Source: Candidatus Aminicenantota bacterium
GTDB taxonomy: Bacteria; Acidobacteriota; Aminicenantia; S016-38
Reading direction: 5' to 3'
DNA: 12,731 nucleotides
Assembly (NCBI GenBank): GCA_021161165.1
Contig: JAGHBF010000133.1
Span: forward strand, 1 to 12,731
The notes beneath the pieces are model-generated. The model did not search any database and was not told the origin of the DNA. It saw only the letters and a list, made by a program, of their open reading frames with translations. Within the stretch, counting starts at the first letter, position 1. Each line of letters opens with the position of its first letter. Of this stretch, positions 7,555-12,731 are shown piece by piece. The position numbers were made by a program, and so were the translations under genes.

Positions 7555-8102
7555 TAGGACAGTCTCCTTAAAGCTTCTTTTATAGCTTCCTCAACGGGTA
7601 AACCTTTCCCTGAAATTTCCCTTACAACAGATTCAACCTCTGACCTTTTAAATCCAAGATTGGTGAGAGCTGAAATTATTTCAGCTTCAGATTCACCTGC
7701 CATAGAGGGGATAAAGTTTTTCATTTCCACTATTATTCTGGAAGCTCCCTTTTTCCCTATTCCAGGAACCCTGCTCAATGCAGAAACATTGCCCCTTTCC
7801 ACAGCTTCCAGGAAGCTCTCAAGTCCAATCGTTGAGAGAATTGCCATTGCAGTTTTTGGGCCTATGCCGGATACACTTAGCAATTTTTTGAAGACCTCAC
7901 GTTCTTCCTTTGAAGAAAAACCCATTAGGATTGGTTCTTCGTCCTTTATTATGAGATGGGTGAAAACTTCTGCTTCTTGTCCTGGAGTTATTTTTTCCAG
8001 GGCTGAAGCTGTTATTTTTAAGAAAAATCCCATCCCCGCAACCTGGATAACAGCCCAATCTGCTCCTTTTTCTAAAACCTTACCCTTTAATCTTTCTATC
8101 AT
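7554..8102 (-). CDS. ruvA: Holliday junction-binding protein RuvA
   Basis: RuvA binds four-way junctions as a tetramer and recruits RuvB. The 182-residue protein has the N-terminal OB domain (MIERLKGKVLEK to about 62, ending in PILMGFSS). Two helix-hairpin-helix motifs follow: SGIGPKTA with G79-I-G81, and VPGIGKKGA with G114-I-G116. A small C-terminal domain (about 138-182), which contacts RuvB, has the sequence pattern LGFKRSEVE. The second hairpin reads KKGASRII where KKTAERL is usual, a minor variation. The start overlaps the end of ruvC by 23 bases; GGAG seven bases before the ATG supports it. Length is slightly under the E. coli protein (about 203). Confidence 0.97.
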   Translation of the reverse strand: MIERLKGKVLEKGADWAVIQVAGMGFFLKITASALEKITPGQEAEVFTHLIIKDEEPILMGFSSKEEREVFKKLLSVSGIGPKTAMAILSTIGLESFLEAVERGNVSALSRVPGIGKKGASRIIVEMKNFIPSMAGESEAEIISALTNLGFKRSEVESVVREISGKGLPVEEAIKEALRRLS

Positions 8103-8544
8103 GTTGTTTCTCCAGAAAATGTGTAAAGGCTATGGCAATGGCATCTGCTTCATCAAATCCTGATATCTGCTTAAAGATTTTTCCTATGAAGTTTCTTACC
8201 TCATTTTTTGATGCATTACCCCTTCCTGTAATGACCTTTTTAACTTTTGCAGGAGAGTAGTCATAAACTTCTATGCCCTGCTTTTTTGCCATGTATATAA
8301 TTGCTCCTCTAAGGTGGGCAAGTTTAAATGACGAGGAAGGATTTATTCCACTGAAAGGGGATTCAATGGCAATGTGTTGCGGATTTAAATCCGCAATTTT
8401 TTTTTCTAAAGCATCCGTTATTTCAACTATAGAGCTTTTCCAATCGCTGTTGGAGGTTATAATTCCCCACTTTAACAGTTTCATGTTGTCAAGAAGAGCA
8501 TAACCTGTTTTCTTCAGCCCCGGGTCAACCCCTAATATTCTCAT
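8080..8544 (-). CDS. ruvC: Holliday junction resolvase RuvC
   Basis: RuvC is the dimeric, metal-dependent endonuclease that makes symmetric nicks in Holliday junctions. The 154-residue protein retains all four acidic catalytic residues: D7 in GVDPGLKKTG, E61 in AIESPFSG, and D131 and D134 in GFDEADAIAIA. Other family segments are ALSS-like NPSSSFKLAHLRGA and the DNA-binding VKKVITGRGNASKNEV. Its ATG overlaps the yebC stop by four bases (ATGA), and its end overlaps ruvA by 23 bases. Compared with E. coli (about 173 residues) it is short only at the C-terminus. Confidence 0.96.
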   Translation of the reverse strand: MRILGVDPGLKKTGYALLDNMKLLKWGIITSNSDWKSSIVEITDALEKKIADLNPQHIAIESPFSGINPSSSFKLAHLRGAIIYMAKKQGIEVYDYSPAKVKKVITGRGNASKNEVRNFIGKIFKQISGFDEADAIAIAFTHFLEKQHDRKIKG

Positions 8545-9293
8545 TCAGAGAATTTCTCAATTTCTTCTTCAGGAATGTCAAAGTTAGCCCACACATGTTG
8601 AACATCGTCGTGGTCTTCAAGTTCTTCCATAAGTTTCAACATTTGTTGGGCATCTTTTCCCTGAAGTTTAATGTATGTGTCAGGGATCATTCCCAGTTCT
8701 TTTGTGGCGATCTCAATGCCCTTCTCTTCAAGTGATTTTACCACCTCAAAAAGGTCTTCTGGGGCTGTGAGGATAACAAAATTACTCTCATCGTCCTTTA
8801 CATCTTCTGCCCCTGCTTCTACTGCTATGTCAAAAAGCTCTTCTTCTGAGGGTGCTTTATCTTTTTCTATAACGATATATCCCTTTCTTTTGAACATCCA
8901 TGCGACACATCCGCTTTCTCCAAGGTTGCCCCCGTGCTTTGAAAAAATTCTTCTGATTTCAGATGCTGTTCTATTTCTATTATCGGTGGTTGCTTCTACA
9001 AAAACAGCTACTCCTCCAGGGCCATATCCTTCGTAGGTAACTTCTTCAAATTTTTCTCCTTCAAGTTCACCGGTTCCCTTTTTGATAGCCCTCTCTATGT
9101 TATCTTTGGGCATATTAGCATCCTTTGCCGCTTCTATTGCCTTTCTAAGCCTTGGATTTTTCTCAGGATCTCCTCCTCCCATTCTCGCAGCTATTATTAT
9201 TTCTCTTATCAACTTGGTAAAAAGTTTTCCCCTTTTAGCATCCACGACCGCCTTTTTGTGCCTTATGGAGTGCCATTTAGAATGACCAGACAT
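8541..9293 (-). CDS. YebC/PmpR family protein (TACO1 family)
   Basis: This 250-residue protein starts with the hallmark MSGHSKWHSIRHKKAVVDAKRG and continues with NMPKDNIERAIKKGTGE, GPGGVAVFVEATTDNRNRT and a C-terminal HDDVQHVWANFDIPEE, so the family is certain. Members have been described as DNA-binding regulators (including of quorum-sensing or ruv genes) and, in mitochondria and more recently bacteria, as translation factors that relieve ribosome stalling. Which applies here cannot be read from sequence. Placement as the first gene before ruvCAB is a widespread arrangement. A GGGGG purine run (minus strand, 9298-9302) four bases before the ATG serves as the ribosome-binding site. Confidence 0.96.
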   Translation of the reverse strand: MSGHSKWHSIRHKKAVVDAKRGKLFTKLIREIIIAARMGGGDPEKNPRLRKAIEAAKDANMPKDNIERAIKKGTGELEGEKFEEVTYEGYGPGGVAVFVEATTDNRNRTASEIRRIFSKHGGNLGESGCVAWMFKRKGYIVIEKDKAPSEEELFDIAVEAGAEDVKDDESNFVILTAPEDLFEVVKSLEEKGIEIATKELGMIPDTYIKLQGKDAQQMLKLMEELEDHDDVQHVWANFDIPEEEIEKFSE

Positions 9294-9325
9294 ATTGCCC
9301 CCTTAAATATTTTATCTACAGTAAA

Positions 9326-9354
9326 ATTTTATACTATTAGCAGGTAAGCTTCAA
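9326..9354 (-). promoter_or_regulatory. Promoter of the yebC-ruvCAB operon
   Basis: On the minus strand TTGAAG (9349-9354) and TAAAAT (9326-9331) are separated by exactly 17 bases, a near-consensus housekeeping promoter. The -35 hexamer contains the TGA stop codon of hutU. Transcription would begin near 9319, leaving a leader of about 25 bases before yebC. A perfect TAAAATTTTA palindrome overlaps the -10. This implies yebC-ruvCAB is transcribed separately from hutU, though read-through is likely since no hutU terminator is visible. Confidence 0.6.
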
Positions 9355-11036
9355 GATTTAAGCATGGGTATCTTAATGCCAGCTTTTTTTGCGAATTCTA
9401 TTGCCTTTTCATATCCGGCGTCCGCGTGGCGAACAATTCCTGTCCCTGGGTCATTGGTAAGAACCCTCTTCAATCTTACGTCCATCATCTCACTTCCGTC
9501 TGCAACGATAACCTGTCCTGCGTGAAGCGCATATCCTATTCCAACTCCACCACCGTGGTGGAAACTCACCCATGATGCTCCGCTTACTGCATTAAGAGCA
9601 AAATTTAGCAGAGGCCAATCGGCGATAGCATCTGAACCATCCTTCATGGCTTCTGTCTCCCTGTTAGGAGATGCTACTGAACCGGTGTCAAGGTGGTCTC
9701 TACCTATCACTATGGGTGCTTTGACTTTTCCTTCTCTTACCAGCCTATTGAAAAGAAGACCAGCCTTGTCCCTTTCTCCGTAGCCGAGCCAGCAGATTCT
9801 TGTGGGCAGGCCCTGAAATGCCACTCTTTCCCTTGCCAGCTTTATCCATCTGACCATGTGTTCCTTTTCAGGGAAGAGTTTTATAAGTTCTTCATCCAGG
9901 GTGTAAATATCCTCTGGGTCTCCTGAAAGAGCTGCCCAGCGGAAGGGCCCCTGTCCTTCACAGAATAAAGGTCTTATGTAAGCCGGCACAAAACCAGGAT
10001 ATTTCCAGCTGCCGTCTGGATTCCTTACTTCTTCCTCCTTCACAAAACCCCCCGCAAGAGCATTTCCGCGAAGATTATTTCCGTAGTCAAAGGTTTCAGC
10101 ACCTCTATTCTGGAGCTCAATCATAAGTTTCACGTGTTTGGCCATTGTTTTATAGGACCTTTTAAGATATTCGTCGGGGTCCTTTTTTCTCAACTCAATG
10201 GCCTGCTCATAAGAAAGCCCCTCAGGGACGTATCCATTTAAGGGATCATGGGCTGAAGTCTGGTCTGTGAGAAGGTCAGGAGTAATTTTTCTATCAACGA
10301 GCCTCTGTAAGAGTTCGACAACATTTCCTATCCATATAATACTTTTAGCTATTCCCCTTTCCTTGTATTCGAGAGCTCTGTCTATTGCTGCATCAAGGTT
10401 GTATTCTATTTCATCCAGATATTTTGTTCTAACCCTTTTTTGAGCTCTTTCTTCTGCCACTTCTGCAGCAAGATATGTGGCGTTGTTCATTGTTGCAGCC
10501 AGCGGTTGAGCTCCGCTCATTCCTCCACATCCTCCTGAAACTATTAGTTTGCCTCTAAGGTCATTTATCCCAAATTTTTTCCTGCCCGCAGCTGCAAAGG
10601 TTTCATAGGTTCCCTGAAGAATTCCCTGAGTTCCAATGTATATCCAGGAACCTGCTGTCATTTGACCATACATAATAAGTCCGAGTTTTTCAAGATGATG
10701 GAAGTATTCCCATGTTGCCCATTTAGGAACCAGATTTGAATTTGCAATTATTACCCTTGGAGCCCATTCGTGAGTTTTAAACACCCCAACGGGCTTTCCG
10801 GACTGGACGAGAAGGGTTTCGTCATTTTCCATATTTTTTAAAGTGTCAATAATAGCCCACACAGCTTCCCAGCTTCTTGCTGCCTTTCCCGTTCCCCCGT
10901 ATACAATTAAGTTTTCGGGATCTTCCGCGACCTCGGGGTCAAGGTTATTTAGCAGCATTCTTATAGCTGCTTCCTGATGCCAGCTCTTGGCTGAGAGCTG
11001 ACTTCCCCGGGGTGCTTTAACTGGCTTGTATTTCAT
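9351..11036 (-). CDS. hutU: Urocanate hydratase
   Basis: HutU converts urocanate to imidazolone propionate, the second step of histidine degradation to glutamate, using tightly bound NAD+ as an electrophile. The 561 residues match the normal length. Motifs include VYGGTGKAARSWEA near 45-58, HEWAPRVIIANSNLVPKW, the glycine-rich GGCGGMSGAQP at 168-178, RICWLGYGER with the cysteine (C415) equivalent to the family's conserved active-site cysteine, and HHGGGVGIGYALHAG near the end. The start is firm: AAAGGAGGTG (11041-11050), the strongest ribosome-binding site of the window, lies inside the preceding small membrane-protein gene, which overlaps hutU by 20 bases. No hutH, hutI, hutG or formiminotransferase gene is in the window, so the rest of the pathway lies elsewhere. 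Confidence 0.98.
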   Translation of the reverse strand: MKYKPVKAPRGSQLSAKSWHQEAAIRMLLNNLDPEVAEDPENLIVYGGTGKAARSWEAVWAIIDTLKNMENDETLLVQSGKPVGVFKTHEWAPRVIIANSNLVPKWATWEYFHHLEKLGLIMYGQMTAGSWIYIGTQGILQGTYETFAAAGRKKFGINDLRGKLIVSGGCGGMSGAQPLAATMNNATYLAAEVAEERAQKRVRTKYLDEIEYNLDAAIDRALEYKERGIAKSIIWIGNVVELLQRLVDRKITPDLLTDQTSAHDPLNGYVPEGLSYEQAIELRKKDPDEYLKRSYKTMAKHVKLMIELQNRGAETFDYGNNLRGNALAGGFVKEEEVRNPDGSWKYPGFVPAYIRPLFCEGQGPFRWAALSGDPEDIYTLDEELIKLFPEKEHMVRWIKLARERVAFQGLPTRICWLGYGERDKAGLLFNRLVREGKVKAPIVIGRDHLDTGSVASPNRETEAMKDGSDAIADWPLLNFALNAVSGASWVSFHHGGGVGIGYALHAGQVIVADGSEMMDVRLKRVLTNDPGTGIVRHADAGYEKAIEFAKKAGIKIPMLKS

Positions 11037-11364
11037 ATTTCACCTCCTTTAATTTCTCCTCCGGTGTTTCCTCTTTAAAGTATATAGGAACACCTCTGGT
11101 AATATTGAGAGCGAGATTTAAGATAAGAGCTCCCAAAATGCCCATAATGAAACCCAAAATTGCATAAAATAAAGGGATGAAAATAATTAATATTACTCCC
11201 AGTGCCGCAAATGCAGGATTGGCTTTTTTTATCAGTGCTGCTCCTATGGCTCCATACAGGAGTAAAACAATAAGACCCAATAAGCCGTTTATTACGGCAA
11301 AAAGTATTCCTGTTTTTAAAACGTCAATTTTCTCCAGAGTTAATATTCTCAAGATAACCCCCAA
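11017..11364 (-). CDS. Small two-segment membrane protein, unknown function
   Basis: The 115-residue product has a short N-terminal region (ILRILTLEKIDVLKTG), two long hydrophobic segments (about 19-47 and 51-90) rich in Gly, Ala, Ile and Leu, and a charged C-terminal tail of about 22 residues. I do not recognise it firmly; the layout recalls small DUF3566-like membrane proteins, which is a weak resemblance. The first in-frame start is TTG at 11364. A second TTG at 11352 is preceded by GGGGG with a five-base gap and may be the true start, giving 111 residues. No ATG is available early in the frame. Its end overlaps hutU by 20 bases and carries the hutU ribosome-binding site, so the two are probably translationally coupled; whether it helps urocanate or histidine uptake is speculation. 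Confidence 0.7.
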   Translation of the reverse strand: MGVILRILTLEKIDVLKTGILFAVINGLLGLIVLLLYGAIGAALIKKANPAFAALGVILIIFIPLFYAILGFIMGILGALILNLALNITRGVPIYFKEETPEEKLKEVKYEIQAS

Positions 11365-11369
11365 GAAAT

Positions 11370-11375
11370 ATTATA
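11370..11375 (-). promoter_or_regulatory. TATAAT box upstream of the small membrane protein and hutU
   Basis: A perfect minus-strand TATAAT begins two bases beyond the stop of the TrmO-like gene and ends five bases before the TTG at 11364. It could start a transcript for the membrane protein and hutU separate from lepB. The -35 region, inside the preceding gene, does not resemble consensus, so the call is tentative. Confidence 0.35.
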
Positions 11376-11376
11376 C

Positions 11377-11883
11377 TCAATAATCATGAGGAATTCCTTT
11401 TAAATGGAGAATAAGGTGTTCCTTGTCTTCTATGTTTTCTACCCAGCCAAGGTTCGCATCGTCTTTTGAGTCAAGGTGTTTTATGTAAGGTTTTATATCT
11501 ATTAGAGGGGTTCCGTCCAGGGCATCCATGGAAGAAATGTATACCCGGTTTTTTGCTATTTTTTTTACCTTTACAACGCTTATCCCGATAGGGTTTGGCC
11601 TGTTAGGGGATCTCGACGCAAAAAGTCCTACTTTAATTCCTCCGGCCCACGGAGGTTCAACAATTAGTTTTGGTCCTTTTGCCCTATCCATATAGAAAAT
11701 AACGTAAATATACCTGAAGGTCTCCAGCTCTTTTAATCCATCCATGTATTCAGGAAAGATTTCCAGATAAAATTCCTCCTCTTCCTGGACTGGTTGGTAA
11801 GGAGCTTTGCGTTTGTAAGGGGTTTTTATTATGCCTATGGGTTTTATTTCGATCAATGAGGAATTGTCAATATTCTTTTCCAT
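11377..11883 (-). CDS. TrmO-like (TsaA family) tRNA t6A37 N6-methyltransferase
   Basis: The 168-residue protein belongs to the TsaA/TrmO family, whose E. coli member uses S-adenosylmethionine to methylate N6 of threonylcarbamoyladenosine at position 37 of certain threonine tRNAs. The start IEIKPIGIIKTPYKRK is the first beta strand of the TrmO barrel. The central signature SRSPNRPNPIGIS lies at about 90-102, preceded by a long acidic strand region. DALDGTPLIDIKPYIKHLDS closes the domain. A longer GTG start at 11928 exists but has no ribosome-binding site and would overlap lepB by 76 bases. The ATG at 11883 has AGGA four bases upstream and overlaps lepB by 31 bases, so I prefer it. The C-terminal extension seen in E. 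coli is absent; family membership is secure, exact substrate less so. Confidence 0.85.
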   Translation of the reverse strand: MEKNIDNSSLIEIKPIGIIKTPYKRKAPYQPVQEEEEFYLEIFPEYMDGLKELETFRYIYVIFYMDRAKGPKLIVEPPWAGGIKVGLFASRSPNRPNPIGISVVKVKKIAKNRVYISSMDALDGTPLIDIKPYIKHLDSKDDANLGWVENIEDKEHLILHLKGIPHDY

Positions 11884-12503
11884 CTTGTCCTGAAAGGTGT
11901 TTCCACCAATGATTTGATCATTCCCCACAGCCAGTGAAAGATGGTAGGATAGCTATATTCACGGGTGGTTTTCTTCAGACTCCAGTATATAATCCAGGGC
12001 CTACCTCTTAAATGATTCATTGGAAGAAAACCCCAGAATCTTGAATCGTAAGAATTATTCCTGTTATCTCCCATTACAAAAAGATGGCCAGGAGGAACTA
12101 TAACTGGTCCAAAATCCGGTGGGACATAGGGGGTAGGCTTAAATCTTACATAAGGCCCATCTATTTCTTTCCCATTTACAATGGCATGTCCGTCTTTTAC
12201 CTCTACTGTATCTCCAGGAAGTCCGATTACTCTTTTTACATAGTCGAATTTTGGATCTTTCGGAAAGCGAAAAACAACTATGTCTCCTCTTTTTACTGTA
12301 CCTATTGGGAGAAGGAATTTTTCTATTTTTGTCTTATAGGGAGCGTAATAGAGTTTGTTTACCAGCAAGTGATCTCCTATGAGTAGAGTATCCTCCATGG
12401 ATGAAGTGGGTACAACAAATGCTTGAACCACAAAAGCCTGTACAAAAAATACGAAAAGCAAAGTATCAGCAGCTATTTCCAGGTATTTGGCAAATTTTTT
12501 CAC
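11853..12503 (-). CDS. lepB: Signal peptidase I
   Basis: Membrane-bound signal peptidase I removes signal peptides from exported proteins; the orphan at 86-790 would be a substrate. From the GTG start the protein has 216 residues. It has one N-terminal membrane segment (about 11-31, DTLLFVFFVQAFVV) and then the catalytic serine S35 in PTSSMEDTL. The general-base lysine is K90 in YVKRVIGLPGD, and box E is GDNRNNSYDSR at 145-155. The repeated QAFVV before the active serine is common in this family. A TTG at 12521 would add six residues (MWYTCF), but a TATACT box lies between the two, so a transcript starting at the GTG would exclude it. It heads a series with the TrmO-like gene. Confidence 0.94.
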   Translation of the reverse strand: MKKFAKYLEIAADTLLFVFFVQAFVVQAFVVPTSSMEDTLLIGDHLLVNKLYYAPYKTKIEKFLLPIGTVKRGDIVVFRFPKDPKFDYVKRVIGLPGDTVEVKDGHAIVNGKEIDGPYVRFKPTPYVPPDFGPVIVPPGHLFVMGDNRNNSYDSRFWGFLPMNHLRGRPWIIYWSLKKTTREYSYPTIFHWLWGMIKSLVETPFRTRWKRILTIPH

Positions 12504-12509
12504 GAAGCA

Positions 12510-12515
12510 AGTATA
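12510..12515 (-). promoter_or_regulatory. TATACT box for a leaderless lepB transcript
   Basis: Minus-strand TATACT ends six bases before the GTG at 12503, with no ribosome-binding site between. The expected transcription start falls on that GTG. The -35 position (about 12533-12538) has no consensus hexamer and lies inside a palindrome, so an activator or repressor may act there. Confidence 0.45.
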
Positions 12516-12526
12516 CCACAAAAATA

Positions 12527-12549
12527 TTCGTCAGGTTAAACCTGAAGAA
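12527..12549. promoter_or_regulatory. Palindromic candidate operator upstream of lepB
   Basis: A perfect 15-base palindrome TCAGGTT-A-AACCTGA occupies 12531-12545. With one mismatch (G12530/A12546) it extends through TTC and GAA to a 23-base dyad at 12527-12549 with 10 of 11 pairs. It covers the -35 position of the proposed lepB promoter and ends about 124 bases before the rightward promoter at 12673. As an RNA hairpin it would have a stem of 5-6 pairs; no T-run follows closely enough to make a good terminator. Confidence 0.5.
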
Positions 12550-12672
12550 CTACTTTTTCGTTTTTCATGAAGGGTGATGTGACTATTTATGAAGAAGTGG
12601 GGGATTGAAGGTCTACTCCTCGTTTAGGTGAAGAGGTATATAGATTGATAATTTTCTGAATTTATTTATTTC

Positions 12673-12701
12673 TTGAAAATCTAAATTTTTTCTGGTAAAA
12701 T
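12673..12701 (+). promoter_or_regulatory. Strong rightward promoter leading out of the window
   Basis: TTGAAA (12673-12678) and TAAAAT (12696-12701) are exactly 17 bases apart, and TG one base before the -10 adds an extended -10 element. Transcription would begin near 12708 and read out of the right edge, so the next gene or RNA, divergent from lepB, starts beyond this window. The rest of 12550-12672 holds no gene I can support. Confidence 0.6.
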
Positions 12702-12731
12702 GCAAAAAATTTACTTAAATTTTTGTTAAGA

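Noticed and set aside
7660..8163. 167-codon plus-strand open frame opposite ruvA
   Set aside because: It is fully antisense to ruvA and the end of ruvC, both certain; its composition follows from their codons and it has no motif or ribosome-binding site.
8671..9036. 121-codon plus-strand open frame opposite yebC
   Set aside because: Antisense to an unmistakable YebC coding sequence, with no recognisable domain.
11005..11012. CCCCGGGG palindrome
   Set aside because: Eight bases inside hutU coding sequence (Pro-Arg-Gly codons); no reason to think it is functional.
12084..12386. 100-codon plus-strand open frame opposite lepB
   Set aside because: Antisense to the catalytic core of signal peptidase I; aromatic-rich composition typical of a shadow frame.
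12412..12450. Tandem QAFVV duplication in LepB
   Set aside because: The codons of the two copies differ, and repeated QAF segments before the active serine are ordinary in signal peptidase I.
12568..12609. 13-codon open frame MKGDVTIYEEVGD on the plus strand
   Set aside because: No ribosome-binding site or -10 box at the right distance, and too short to support on composition.

Overview
The window is bacterial chromosomal DNA of moderately low GC with dense, overlapping genes and short gaps. Gene content is mostly housekeeping (recN, ruvC-ruvA-ruvB, yebC, lepB, trmO-like) plus two amino-acid degradation steps (a split lysine-ketoglutarate reductase / saccharopine dehydrogenase pair and urocanate hydratase). 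I cannot assign a phylum from sequence alone. The proteins are rich in Glu and Lys, and an uncultured, possibly anaerobic, amino-acid-using bacterium is a reasonable guess but only that. No phage, transposase, CRISPR, rRNA or tRNA gene was recognised.

Layout. 1-85 is non-coding. 86-790 (minus) encodes an exported orphan protein with a Gly/Ala-rich hydrophobic C-terminus. 791-960 is a divergent promoter region. 961-6454 (plus) holds the lysine reductase and saccharopine dehydrogenase genes, overlapping by 4 bases, then a GT-B glycosyltransferase, then recN. 6455-6558 is the convergent gap and holds hairpins. 6559-9293 (minus) is a yebC-ruvC-ruvA-ruvB operon with every junction overlapping. 9351-12503 (minus) is lepB - trmO-like - small membrane protein - hutU, again tightly packed. 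12504-12731 is a divergent intergenic region with a near-perfect palindrome upstream of lepB and a consensus-like promoter firing rightward out of the window.

How the genes work together. The lysine pair would convert lysine and 2-oxoglutarate to saccharopine and then to aminoadipate semialdehyde and glutamate. HutU performs the second step of histidine degradation, which also leads to glutamate; no other hut gene is present. RuvABC resolves Holliday junctions and RecN acts in double-strand-break repair, so two recombination-repair loci face each other across the convergent gap.

The most interesting non-coding observation is a recurrent start architecture. At the glycosyltransferase, recN and lepB a TATAAT/TATACT box lies 6-7 bases before the best start codon with no room for a ribosome-binding site, as expected of leaderless mRNAs, while other genes here have clear Shine-Dalgarno sequences. 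I did not find strong evidence for a new multi-gene system; the exported orphan and the two promoter-embedded palindromes are the best leads.
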